Source: Chrysomallon squamiferum
Taxonomy: Eukaryota > Mollusca > Gastropoda > Neomphalida > Peltospiridae
Assembly (NCBI GenBank): GCA_012295275.1
Contig: CM022673.1
Span: 8,472,811-8,536,810, forward strand
DNA: 64,000 nt
Direction of reading: 5' to 3'
Shown: positions 30,306 through 43,921 of the stretch, piece after piece
Layout: each line of letters opens with the position of its first letter
Numbering within the stretch: the first letter of the stretch is position 1
The notes under the pieces: model-generated
The model's database searches: none
Told to the model about the DNA's origin: nothing
Seen by the model: the letters and a program-made list of their open reading frames with translations, nothing else
Made by a program: the position numbers and the translations under genes

Positions 30306-31711
30306 TTATTGCGTAGTTGAGTTATAGGTGTATCCAGGTTTCATGGGAGCAAACCGAGTGTACTGGGGAAGTTCTGCATTGGTGCTTACTTCATGGTAGG
30401 GGGGAGGTGGACCTGTTGGCGGAGGTGGGCCTGGTGGTGGTGGTGGGACGGAGTTGTATATTCCGGCTTGTCCATGATACAGGTGTGGCTGGATTGTGTA
30501 TTGGGTGGTCACTGAAAAGGGAAAGATCAAAATAGTTTAACATAATAATAATTATAGATTGATAAAACTATCAGTAACAGGTTATGAGACAGAAGAATGT
30601 GTTGTTATGAGACCTTAAATGTTTTATTCAGAAGAATGAGAAAGCAAATTAAAAACCTGGCTAATGAGACATTTCCTATAAAATAATTATACCAGCAATC
30701 CAAAATTTAAATTTTACAATAAAGAATGTCCCAAAGTGATACCTCATATATATACACACACCACAAAATAAAATAGAAACAAAACCAGTAACTACAGTTT
30801 GATAGTTAAGTTACATAAGCACCTTTGAACAGATAAATCTCCTTTCTACCAGTTATGTTCCATTAAAATTTATTGTCGCATGCATTGCATGTACGCACAT
30901 GCATTAAACGTAAACACGCAGTTACCTGTTTCAACAGACATCTGATGCATCGACAGTGGGCCAATTCTGATCACTCGACCTTGATGCTTTTTCTTGTACC
31001 ACGTGAAGGAAACCGTTATTAAAACAACAGTCAGCAGAAAGATTCCCGCCCTGGAACAAAACATAGATGAAAGAAATGTTTTTAATCTAAGGAACTCACC
31101 ATATTTTAATTTACATTTACATAGCGTTGGATATGTAATTAAGAACCAAATAATAAAACTAATATATTTCGAAAATTTGTTTGACTTAGAATCGGGTAGA
31201 ATATATCAAAGCAGTATTGCATTATAATTTTTTTTTTAAATGGTGTGAAATGTCAGAGACAGAAACAGATATCCTCTTTTCTAATTTGCGTTTAATGAGT
31301 AGTAAAATGTGTCTTTATTTAATAAACTTTCAGGGTTCAGTCAACCATTCCGAAATCAATACCGTGTTATCAGAGAAGCCAGCGACAAAATAATCGCTGT
31401 GTTATCATTAACGTGTGTGCAGACATACTGTGTTACAAATAATTATTAGCCATTAGCCGGCTTACCATTGTTTTACATTATTTGTTTTATTCGGTGTTTT
31501 TTCACTATTTTACATTCTTTAATTTTCTTCATCTCGGTCTGCGCATCCATTAGTTTAACTCCCAGTTTATTCGAAATGTAATAAAGGCTGGGACGATGGA
31601 GGTAGGCGCAGGATCACTAGTCAACGTTTTACATAAATATGTTCTCATGTATAGAAATTCTCTACAGGTGTTAAATAATAATCAGGTTTAAATAAATGTT
31701 ATCGATATTTA

Positions 31712-31754
<43 letters not shown>

Positions 31755-33100
31755 ATGTTCTGGGACAGTCTGCTCAGACAGCTGTACTGTGAGCTCTAAG
31801 GCGCGAACACATAATTATTTATGAATGGTCACTCTAGCGTATTACTGCATATAAATACCCACAAGTTTTATTATATGCGTACCAGAAGTACCATAACCGA
31901 TACACTTCCACAACACCTTGGCAACAGACATTGGAACAGCAATATTCCCAGTCGTCACAGCTGCAAAAATAATATTTTATAATATATTATAAGTAGTTCT
32001 TATGTTAAATTTGATGTTTGCATGTATTGTTGTATATGTATGTATGTGTGTGTGTGTATGCATGTATGTGTGTGTATGATGTATATATGTGTGTTTATAT
32101 AAATATATAGATGTGTGTATGTATATGTATCTACATACATACATACATACATATATATATATATGTATGTATATGTATAGATAAATAGATAGATACATAC
32201 ATACATACATACAAAAACACACACAGACACACGCATCTGTATTTGTGTATGAATGCATGCATGTGTGTACCCTGACACGACTGTGTTCGCGTATATGCAT
32301 ATATACGTGCATATTGTTGAAGTTTTTATTTGTACGTGCATGTTCAAAATATGTTTATAGAGAACGTCTGCATTCCTACCTGTTGTCTGTTTGTGTATTG
32401 ATACTTACTAAACTGTCCTCACTCGCCTTTTCCCAAAGCTGTAGTAGTGGTAAGTACACACAGATAACCCTTCAGATCCAAAAATCTAAAACATGTATAC
32501 AATATATATATATATAAAACAAACAAAACAAAACCCCCAAAATAACCCAAAGAAATAAAGATATTTAATTATTTAATAAATCAGTTATGTTATTATCATC
32601 ATTGTTGCTTTTTCTTGTTGTTATCACTGTTATTGTTATTTTTTGTACTACCACTACTAGTACTACCACTAATACTATTACTACTACTACTACTATTCAT
32701 TAACGACTGTGGTAATGAGAAGCAAAGAACATTAAGTATTACTGCTACTGGTACCATTATTTGTTCTGCTGCTGTCAACGCTACTATAATTATCATTACT
32801 ACTACTACTATCTATATTACTTTTGCCACTATAATGATAACTATTACTAGTACTACTACTAGTATTACTACTACAACTACTAATTAACAACTGTGGTAAT
32901 GAGAAGGCAAGAACATTAAGTCTATTTATATTAGCAGTATAATCGGATTCCTAAAACCAAATTAGTAATTCCTTTTCATAACGATCGATAATTTGAATCA
33001 GAATAACATGTTGATTGTTAATGCAGTTCATAAAATAATTCAGTGTAAAATGTTATATTTATATTTGGTTATTTTATTAATTTTAATTAGCTGGTTTGGT

Positions 33101-33131
<31 letters not shown>

Positions 33132-34414
33132 TTCTGGATCTTCAGTTTTGCATTACAAATACAAAATAAAGGAAGTAAAACAACATAAAATAAAATAAAA
33201 CTTGTAATGGTTCTTGAGTTTAATTGTATGTTATATAATATTAACTGTTATTTATTTAAGATTTCGTAAAACAGTGCCCAATCTTTATTTCATGTGTTTT
33301 AAAATCAGAATCAGTAACAGGAACCGCCTTTGAGCGACGATTTACTTTTTTTTATCATTCTTATTTTTTTCACTTCTCGATTTTTTTGATTTTTGATATA
33401 TGATTTTTTTTTTTTTTTTTAAATTTTGTATTTATTAATTTTTTAAATCATTACTACTCTTTTTTTTTTTTTTTTTTTTTTATTTGGGAAATTTAATTTG
33501 ATGACTTTTTGTTACTATTTTTTTTAGTGAAATAGAATATTTTTAAAATGTTAATAACATTTATTTCTAGAACGATATTTCATTATTCTGTTTTTTTTTA
33601 GATGTATATGACTCTCGGATTTCATATCCTTCCTGAATTATTCATTAGTCCTCCGTTATTTGGAATATTTGATGTAAACAGCATTTTTTTTTTTTTCACC
33701 TTTTCACAACTTCAATATTTATTGATTCTGCTGAACAAGTCTAAAATATATTTTTTTAAAAACCAACAAAATGATATGGTTTTTACAGAAAAAAAAAAAA
33801 TATATATATATATATATAATATAAAAAAATAAAATAAATGTGTATATAAAAAAGAAACTGAAAAAATATATTAAATTTTTTTATATATAATCCCACATTA
33901 TTTTCGATATCACAGCTTTTACCTCTTGTAAAAGACAGAAATATAAATTTCTTCTCATTTTTGTTACTGGAAAAAAAATATTTTATTAATGACATAAAAT
34001 GATCGAGGGGGCCTCCAAAGTGACTTGAAATCCGTAATAAACTCAACGAAATTTCAGTTCGAATGCTCAGAAATACACTTTTTTTTCTTTACAGTGGTTA
34101 ACAAGTATAGAAATTATTTAGGTTTTGGCTTTACGATATATTTGGGATCAAGCTATTTCTCAATTTCGAACCCCTTTCTAGCCATTCTGAAACCGAAATA
34201 CACTAAAAAAAATAAAAATATCAGATGTATTGGTTTGTTTACGTTTTCTATTATTCATTTTCTTGAAATTTAAGACTGTTGAAAATTTCTATGACATTCA
34301 TAAATGATCGAACAGCATAGTTTCAGATAAAAAGCCTCTTTAAAAATATTGAATTTATTTACTTACCTGAGTAAGAAAGAGAAGTATGAAAGCAAAACAT
34401 TCGTCACACGCCAT
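30306..34414 (-). CDS. VOPP1: VOPP1-like WW-domain-binding membrane protein, one internal exon unlocated
   Basis: VOPP1 is a single-pass endolysosomal membrane protein whose PY motif binds WW-domain partners (WWOX in mammals). Exons in transcript order: 34414-34367 (MACDECFAFILLFL, a signal peptide), 31960-31883, 31050-30926 and 30511-30306 (TAA). The second exon reads CDDWEYCC..VCC..YRLWYFW, matching the cysteine core and WYFW boundary of VOPP1. The third gives the membrane helix (AGIFLLTVVLITVSFTW) and a basic stop-transfer (YKKKHQG). The last is proline-rich with PPPPYHEV. The last three exons join in phase. Exon 1 ends in phase 0, while the second needs two carried bases, so a small exon between 31961 and 34366 is missing from this model; it would carry the residues before the first CC pair. 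The symbol is by motif resemblance. Confidence 0.8.
31710..31756. repeat. (AAAT)n microsatellite
   Basis: A TAAA tetranucleotide run in an intron of the VOPP1-like gene. Confidence 0.9.
32030..32240. repeat. Compound GT/GTAT/TACA microsatellite
   Basis: GT and ATGT repeats change into TA, then TACA and CA repeats, so the two halves are roughly inverted. Tyr/Thr-rich open frames here are artefacts. Confidence 0.9.
32640..32885. repeat. (ACT)n arrays with local duplication
   Basis: Two ACT-rich stretches are each followed by TTAACRACTGTGGTAATGAG, at about 32700 and 32883. A segment of about 180 bp has therefore been duplicated in tandem. Confidence 0.8.
33097..33132. repeat. (TTTA)n microsatellite
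   Basis: A perfect TTTA run in the first visible intron of the VOPP1-like gene. Confidence 0.9.
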
Positions 34415-34640
34415 ATTCCTGCGATTTTCTTACATTATTAGTTTTTTTTCTCTCTGTTAATCTGGAGACAATGTACAGAAATGGCAGGATGTCACATGAC
34501 AAAGCTCGATATTGTTGTCATGGATACTCAGGTGTCTAAAGATCGATTGGCAACCGAAGACCAATTTGACTTTTCTGAACCTGAAAGCCATTTTTATTAT
34601 GTGATGTAATATAGTTATCGCAATACAGTTTTGAAGGAAA

Positions 34641-34677
<37 letters not shown>

Positions 34678-34829
34678 GTGACGCTGGTGATGACGATGAT
34701 GATCATAGATGTGAGAATAACTGGATTATAAAACGCTTGTGATTACGAAATAAAATCTCTTATATGTTATGATGATACATTCACTCATTAACCTGATAAT
34801 GCCAAGAGTCAACTCTTTTTCTACACATG

Positions 34830-34883
<54 letters not shown>

Positions 34884-35544
34884 TGTGTGTGAGTAGGTGT
34901 GTGTTTTGAAAGTTAAAAGAGGTGTTATTAGCAGATTTTGTTACTATGATTTGGGATAATGGAAACCCTCTGCTGCATATCTGGAATATTTACCTAGAAA
35001 ACAGATTTTATGACATTTGATTTAACAGTAGTAAAAAAAGAATAAATAAATAAATAAAAATAAACAAGAAAAAACCTACCATATCACAGCATTAGATTCT
35101 TGTTTGAATAGTTCGCAATTAACAATGGAAGTCCTCAGAGTTGTCTCCCTTTATAGTCAACAGTAGAGATCCGATCATCATTTAAAAAAAAAAAAATTCT
35201 TTATTTTTAAAATCTTTTGTTGTTGTTTTTATATTTAATTAATGAAAACGTCATAATGGTAACGTTTGTTGTAGCTAGTTATGATTATAATCAGGCGTTG
35301 ATATCACATTTGCTTCCCATTAGATTCAGTTTCAAGGTAACACAACTATCGGTAAATGCATGGTTAATACATAATTTAATTATTGGAAGACCTTCTCCAT
35401 TCTGTTAATATATTATAACTTACACTGATGTAGACAAACATTCAGGGTGTGGTCTGTGTGCGTTACTGTCGCCGAAAGTTAAGTTAATCATACACCTGGT
35501 ATGTTATCGGCTTTAGTCGAATGGCCGAATGCAGCTAAGGAGGA

Positions 35545-35603
<59 letters not shown>

Positions 35604-38600
35604 TTTATACTGTTTATTAATTTTGTTTTTTATTTTTTTTTTTAAATTTACAAACAAATACAAATTTTATATATCTCGTTATATACTCTATGATTTTATT
35701 TAAAATCAATACGTTTAAATTTAATATTGTAAAATGTATATATTGTATTAAATAAAATCAAATATATCACGTTGTCAAAAAGAGATAGAATACAAGTAGG
35801 TTGTATATAGGATAATCGAATCGAAATTCAAAATTAACTAAATTGTTTTAAATGCACTTAATTTATTTATACTAGATTCAGAGCACTTAATATAATTATT
35901 ATTGTGTATGACTATTAAACTTTCGTAAAAACAAATTAACATTTTAATTATAAAAGATCATTTAACGTTGGCAATAATGGTTCTCGATTCTTCTCGGAGG
36001 AAACAGATTTTAAGTTGTGACGGAAGAAAGAGTTCAGATTGTGGGTCATATGTTTGGTGTAAGCATTTTGTTTACATGTATTTTAGAAAATAGTTGGAGT
36101 TGAACTAACCGATGATCTGAATGAGATTATTTTCACAATACAGGTAATAAATTAAATTTCTTAGATCCGTTTAAGAAACGAGTAGCATAGATAATAATTT
36201 AATAATTTGTAAACAATAGAATAGTGCCTAAGCGTGAACCAATTTCAGCCTCATTTTCATCCTGGCCTATTTTCATTTTAAACTTGAAGATGTGTCGTGA
36301 AATAGTTCTAAAAATAAATAAATAAAATCAGCATAAATTAATTCATAATTTTTATCCATTCCAACTATTCGATTATTTGGTTTCTGATGATGGTATAAGT
36401 CTATTACTGTTATTTATTAGTATTACCATTAGTCTGACCGGGATGAACATTGAATATATTATTATTAAACAGGACAAGTGCTTCGGTATTTACTTGTATT
36501 TATTTATTTGTTATGGTATTTTGAGAGTTTTTATTTCTCAACAGATTACTTGTATTACTGAATGAGACAACACATTTCACCAATCTTCTTAACATAAATA
36601 AAAAATAAAAAAGCTTTTATGTTACAGTTATTATTAACCTTGTGGTTTAAATTATTATTTAAAGTAGTAATTTTTAATTGGAATGTATAAATTACATTTT
36701 ACATTCAGATTTATATTTAAAATATCAGTCATTTATTGTACTTACTGTTTTTATTACTTACGAAATAAAAGACTAAGCTGATTTTTTAAGAGAAAAAAGG
36801 AAGGTGTTTGCAGGGTGTATCCCTTCAAACTTCAAATGTGTACAGTGTTATTCATCCTTTAAACATGCTGTTGAATAACTAAAATTATACTTTAAATTTT
36901 TTTTTAAATTTGTGACTTGATACAATGAAAGTATCATTATAACAGAAAACCACATGCATGAACCACAGTTGATAGTAAGAAACACTAAACATGTTTTCTG
37001 TTGCACTAAATATCTCTTATAAATATATGATGACCAATCCTTTTACTTTTCCATGCATTCATTTGTGACTAAGTAAAACGTGATATTTTAGATTTCTTAA
37101 GAACATAATTTAAGAACTATCTGTTCTTGTAGTTTCTTATAAATCTTTCAAAACCCCCTTTTCCCACGTCATGATTTATTAAGGAAGGTCCAGTAAATTT
37201 ATTTAATAGTGAAACAAAATTATCTTCGCTGTGATTAATGTGCCACATTGTCTTCCTTTACAATGGGATAAGTTAACATTTTGTTCATGAAAAAGCAAAC
37301 ACCTCTTGAACAAAGCATAACTGTGTAAACAACAGATACGAGAGAAATGTTGAATGTTTGTGTAGAATGTCTCTAGTCACACAATTCAAGGTCATCTTTT
37401 TAAAAAGTTGTCATCATCTTTGCTTGGATTTCAGTTTACAACACACATCAGTGTCTGAAGTTTTTTTTTTTTTTTTTTATGGCTCCTAGATTCCTTGTAC
37501 TGGAATGCATTTTGATTGTGTTATGTCATTAATAATTTATATATATTTTTTATTTATAGAAGAATTACTCAAAACTGCAGGATGTGAACAGACAATGATT
37601 AGAGAAGAAAACTGATCAGTGAAATTGCTCAAGTTATGTAACATTTTCATCTCAAAACTCACCAAGTGTGAACTATGGAAATACAAATGTTCAGGGGTAC
37701 GTTGAACAAAGTCTAAAAAAAAAAAAAACAGGTGGGTACTTTATAAATCTTATTTGTTTAAGAGATAACAGATATTTGAGAAACAATCAAAAAGGAATAT
37801 AGGAGGACATCTTAAATTTTGAATAAATAATGATTTGGATTATCTGTATTAAAAGATTTCTTGCAGTCTGCCTGTTCAGTTCAATGTATTTGTATTGCAT
37901 ATGTATATAAAAATTATCTTGTGACTATTTCTGGAATAGTCTGGAAAAAAGGTTCATTTTATTCTCTAAAGAAATTTATGAAAAATATCAGATCATATAA
38001 TAGACAGACACTATTAATAATTTATAACTTAAACAGCAACTTTTGTCTGAGATATTTGTATCATAAATATTCATTAATGGAAATTTTCGTTTTGATGAAA
38101 TTATTTAGATTTATACAACTGTACATATCTTGAATGCAGCATTTGTTCCTATGTTCTGTATAATAATAATGTACAATTTATGTAGTCATGGGAACCTTGT
38201 CAGACATAATCTTTAGAACACAGTAATTGGGTTGACCTTTGTTCCTTATTCATTAACAGGTGTTTTACAGATAAATCTATAGTAGTTCTTGAGTCTTTGG
38301 CAATGACCTTTACTATTCTTTAATAGTTTTGATAAAAATGTAATATTGTGTGTTTTTAAATTTTGACAGGAAAAATGAATGCCTTGTGCAAAATATATTC
38401 TTAATATGGGAAATTTGTTTTTTTATGTAATCATTTTCAAATCAATAAACATTTAAATTATTTAGTTATTTAATAATGATATAATTTAGATTAATATAAT
38501 CAAATAAATAAGTAAATACTTTAGTATATTTGTATTTTTTTATTAACTACATAGTTCAAGTCATTATTGTAAAAGAAGTCAATGCTGGAGTTGTGGAAAG

Positions 38601-40572
38601 TTGACGTTTGTTTTTGGGGTTGTTCTTTTTTTGGTTTTTAATAATATTTATTCCAATGCAAAATCATTTATTTATTACTGAGAAATCAATACTAAGTACA
38701 TCAGTGAAGTTCATAAGTGTTTGCTTCTGTTCTGAGAATTGAAAAATTGATGAATGTTTAGCACGCCACAATTAATTACAGACTGCACATATTAGATCTG
38801 TGTTTGCTTACAAATTCTATAGTGGAACTAATCATATTTTATTAATTTTTAACTTTACAGGATTTATACAGTGTGCCTTGCGGGTGTATTTTTTTAATAA
38901 GACATCTAGTATGTAATACAAAATAGACTACATATATGTTGCAAGTGGGTGCATGTGTGTGGTTGATGATAAAAGGAATAATGATACAAACAAGAGTAGA
39001 TTAAAGCATTCTAGACATATTTTGAAACTGTTGTAATATTGTGTTTGTCTAATAATGAAATATTGTATATTGTAAGCGAACAAATAGGTTAATTAACAGT
39101 ATGTAGACTCATTTTAGATATAGATACTATTAATGAGATAAACTTCAGTTTTTTAAAATAAGAATAAGGGCAAATTCAACACTGAAGGTAATTGTTACAT
39201 GTTCAAATGTATACAGCTTATAATGAAATGGATATGGGAAATACCAAGCAATAAATAGGGTATTTTTCTATGCCATAAAGACAGACTGTATTCTTTAAAA
39301 TGGTGTCAATACACAATATATATTAGTGTGTCATCAACATTTGTCTTTTGATATTTGATACTTTACCAAAATGTAAATACTCGGTCAGTAACTTGTCACT
39401 TATCACTGTCAGCAATCTGATTGATTCATGTTGCATTTAATTAATATATTTGTTCATAGTTTTTTTCTTTATTTTATATTAAATACATTTATGATTTACA
39501 AAGTATTAAAATTTATAAAATTCAATATAAAATTAAATCTAGAATGACTAAATTATCTTTCAAAAATTATATTTATCTTTGTTTGTATATGATATCATAT
39601 AAGTTTGTAAGAGAAAAACAAAAGATGGTATTTTTAGGTGTTGTTCCTAATTAAAGAAAAATGGAGAGAGAAAATATTTTTATTAAATAATTCCATAATT
39701 CTGTCGGAAATATAGCTAATTGAATTTTTGTTCAAAAGGTAATTTATGAGATGGTAAATTTAGGTGGTGCATATGACTTTCTTGATGAAAGAAGTTAAAT
39801 TATGAAGGAAAACAAAAATAGAAGCACTGGATCTCTATGTATTATGTTAGTGACTATTGATGTGTATGTGAAGCAGCCATTATTTAAAAGTTTAATAAAA
39901 AAAAAAATTGCTGATTTCAAACATATATTCAAGCACTCTTGTCTCTTTGAATTATTTTTACGTCTTTCTTTCATACTGTTTTTCTTTGTTTCACCTACAG
40001 TTACCGAATTCTTTTCATTACTGACAAATCACATCTTGAGACAGTGTGATTATTTGTGTTGAGCACATTTTCAGGAATGTGCGGAAAGGTGCTAATGATA
40101 CTGTTATCTAGGATGACTGTTCTTCTTGTTGTGTTAGACAAAGCATTAGTTTGTGTTAGCCGAGGCCTTTGTGGCTTACCTTTGTTTGTGTATTTTAATC
40201 AAGCCAATTTATGCAGGAAATTAGCTGGTTTTTTCACATCAGCCAGCTGTCTTGCCAGATTCCATTAGTTTTATCACCTGGCTTGAATAAATATACATTT
40301 AAATGTAGTTTGTGCCGTTATATCTTAGGACTTGGTATGTAAGAGTTTAGTGTTACTGTAACAGTACACCTTTTTATTGTGTAATTTACAATGTGACAAA
40401 TAATTTTACCTACTTCCTATAGATCATGGCTGCTGGCATTTAGGGCAATGACACTATGTGTCTCCAGAGCCCCAAGTTATTCAGTTTTACATTTATTTAG
40501 AATAAAACGTTAGTAGTAATGATGTTACAATTTCCTGTCATAATTATAACCAGTATTTTAAGGAAATTATTA

Positions 40573-40616
<44 letters not shown>

Positions 40617-41928
40617 AGATTTTGTTGCAGATCAAGGGGAAAAATGTGCAGTATATTTAAATAATTATTCACTGTTGTAGTAATAATCATATATATATAT
40701 ATTTAAATCTTCTGTACTATTTCTGAAGAGCATTGCTAGAAAGCTTTGTTTATTTTGTACTGTACATTAGACAACAGAAAAACACACAATCCTTATTTGT
40801 TTCAATATTGTGATAAAACTTTCTTTCAGTTGAATGGATTTTATTGTTTGTGATTTAAAAAAATATATATTGTTATTATTATATGTATATTTAGTTGTGT
40901 TGGATTATTTTTTCAAATTACTATTTTGTGAATCATAAAACTTGTGATACTTTATAATGTCTTTTAAATTTAATATTTCCATATCATGTTTTTAACCTCA
41001 CACAATTTCTGAAAAAAAAACCCATTTCAGATCATTGTCTGCAGTTGCTAAGAATTGGTTACACTTTTTTTTTTTTTTTTTTTTTTTTTTTCTTTCTTTT
41101 TTTTGTTGCCTTTTTTCTTTTATTGTCTCTGGGATTCATTGATTTTTTTTCATTCTTGGAGATAATCAGTCTGTTTATGAGTCAGCTACATTGTGTGAAT
41201 ATGCTGACAACTTGAAATCCAGATTTACACACAAAAAGTGGAAGAAGTCCAGTTTTTCACTGATCTTTAACAGGGACAAAATTGTTTTCTGCCAAGATGA
41301 AAGAATCCTTTAACTTTGGGAGTGTCTGTCTTTATACGTTTCATGTTATGCTCCAGCTGGCATGGGTTCAGATCAGAGATGATATAGGTCAGTAATAGTT
41401 TTGTCTTTTTGTTTGGTTTTCATTGTAATCTATTTTTATTTTTTTATTTGGGTCAATATATAGGCTATATTGGATTACTGAGAGAAATAGGAATAGTCAG
41501 TTCTGAGCAGTAATCTTTTTGTCAAATTCATATATTTATTTCTGTGGAATGATAGAGAACCTAGTGATGTGTTAATCTGAATGTAAGCATAGTTACATTT
41601 TTAAATGACTGTGAGTAAATGCTAATAAAAATTTATTGGTTTCGTGTTTTTCACATTATTAATTGTATATTGTTGAAGGAAGATTTTTAGAATTATTTAT
41701 ATTTATTTATTTACTTATTTACTTATTTAATTTATTTTATTTTATTTATTTTTTATTATTTAGCATGTTTCAGAACTGAATAGTTATTTAAATTGCGATA
41801 TTGTTAATCAAATTTAAAACTTTATTTTTTAACATTAATACATTCAGGCATTCTACCTATTATTTTTTCTTAAAATAAAATAAGTAACATTCAAATTTAT
41901 TTTAGTGATAAATATGTTTTTTATTCAT

Positions 41929-41978
41929 TGCACACACACACACTCTCTCTCTCCTCTCTCTCTCTCACACACACACAT
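41929..41978. repeat. (CA)-(CT)-(CA) near-mirror repeat
   Basis: CA repeats, then CT repeats meeting at a central CC, then CA repeats again. The pyrimidine core is almost a perfect mirror repeat. Confidence 0.85.
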
Positions 41979-42590
41979 TAATATTTATGAAACAAAAAGT
42001 ATTATTACAGACATTCAACTCTTCATTCATTTGCATTATTTTTTTGACAACATGAAACATGAAACTTTATTCAAAGGTTAATGCATATCATGGACACCAA
42101 AGATGTTTTAAATATACCAGTATTTTTCACCAAGCTTTAGCATTATATATAAAAATGTATATCTGTATGTATGGAAAATTGATATTTAATTAAAGTACAT
42201 TTTAACTGTATTGACTTTTTGTAGGTGAGTGATATTTCTCAAATAAAAGTACTTTATTTTCAGCATATTATCATATTAAGTGGTATCACAGCAGTTTAAC
42301 CTAAGTACATATTGTTCAGTGACATCAGCACATAGAATGTTTAAAATTAGAAAATTACAGGTAGCTGTGCTTAGTATTGAGTATTTCAGCTTAGCTGTAT
42401 TGATTATGCCTTTACTTCAAATACCCAATTAATTTATATACATAATCATGATAAATTGTGTACCTTTTCACTGTGTCTGTGTTTGTGTATGTTTTGTTGT
42501 TTGTTGTTTGTTGTTTGTGTATGAGTGTGTGTGAGTGTGTGTTTATTTTTACCAGTGTTTTGAATTTGTTTAAGAGTAAGCAATAAATAT

Positions 42591-42647
42591 AACAACCTTT
42601 GGGATTTTCCCATACTTTCAAACTTATAAAAATAATATATATACAGG

Positions 42648-42685
<38 letters not shown>

Positions 42686-43068
42686 TGAATATATATGCAT
42701 GTGCTATTTTAGCTGCTATTGTAATAGTCAAAATTTTTTTTTTATTATTATGCAGCATTTATAACAACACATCAAACAACCTTTGGGATTTTCCCACATT
42801 TAAAATTTATAAAAATAATATATATAATATATAGACTGTAAATATATATATATATATGACGTAATTATATACGCATGTGCTATTTCAGCTGCTGTTGTAA
42901 TATTCATCATTATGCAGCATTTACGACAACAGCACATTTAACTACGTTTGGGATTTTCCCCACACCACAGTCACAACAGCAGTGTTATTATATTTGTGTG
43001 ATGTGGAACTAACAACACCTTTTAGCAGATATGAACAGACAGGCTATTTCAGCTGCTGTTGTAACACT
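42591..43068. repeat. Three-copy tandem repeat of about 165-185 bp
   Basis: Copies start at 42591, 42775 and 42940. Each has CTTTGGGATTTTCCC (TTTGGGATTTTCCC in the third) near the start and GCTATTTCAGCTGCTGTTGT (or close to it) near the end. The first two carry a TA run in the middle; the third does not. Each copy includes the palindromic E-box CAGCTG or a one-base variant. Confidence 0.85.
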
Positions 43069-43196
43069 CTGACCCACTTTGAGCCCTGTACACGAAAAAG
43101 TACACACACAGGATAGGATATAGGACAGGACCATGTGTTAACAACGTTCATCAGATCATGTTATCTGTTAACTCAAATTTCTCACACGCCGATAAG
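43069..43196 (+). other. Candidate noncoding 5' exon ending in GATAAG|GTAAGT
   Basis: Directly after the tandem repeat lies a GC-richer 128 bp stretch ending in a full-consensus splice donor (GTAAGT at 43197). There is no long open frame. It could be a first untranslated exon of TMEM198, 8.8 kb upstream of the coding start. This is inferred from the donor and composition only. Confidence 0.25.
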
Positions 43197-43880
43197 GTAA
43201 GTTTGTATAAAATACACTCTCAGAATTTATGCTTGTTTAATATTTGATTACTGATTTATGTCAAAGTTTAACTTTGTGCATACTTCAGAGGTGAGTTACT
43301 GAATGTATTTTTTTTTATTATTATTTTTTTTTTTTTTTCAATGATTAGTTATATTTTCGTTGGTTTGGTTAGTGTCTTTGCTTCAAATACTAATTTTAAT
43401 CTTTACAGGTATTAACAAGTTGAATTAAGCTATAGCTGGATCACAGTTGTTATTAATTCAGTTATTCATAAAATACATAATATTTATGCAGACAAGAAAA
43501 AGTTTTTTTTTTTTTTTTTTTTTTTTACAGGGAGTACAAGGGAAACTGGTTTATTGATATATTATGTCCATCAGTGAACTTAAAAAAAAATCATTAAAAT
43601 AAGTTAGGTTTCTGCATGTAAATGAATCTTAATTTATTATATTTTATCTTTGGTGGTGCTAATATAAAGCTGATATGCTCTTCAAAGAGAAGTGATTTTT
43701 TTTTTTAGAGAAATAAATTATTGACAAATTTGTATTTTTATCAGATTTTTTTTTTCTTTTTTTTAATTTTAAAGTATTGTTCTACTTGGTAAAACATTTT
43801 AAATGTAATAAGCTGGTGTCAGTCAAAAGGTCAGACTTCATGAATTCATATCTTGTAAAATTACTAATAATCTTTCTTAT

Positions 43881-43921
<41 letters not shown>

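Noticed and set aside
32405-32455. Possible 30 bp exon (LWEKASEDSL) as the missing VOPP1-like exon
   Set aside because: It has AG and GT borders on the - strand but its length of 30 does not repair the phase, and it lacks the expected Cys and Tyr residues.
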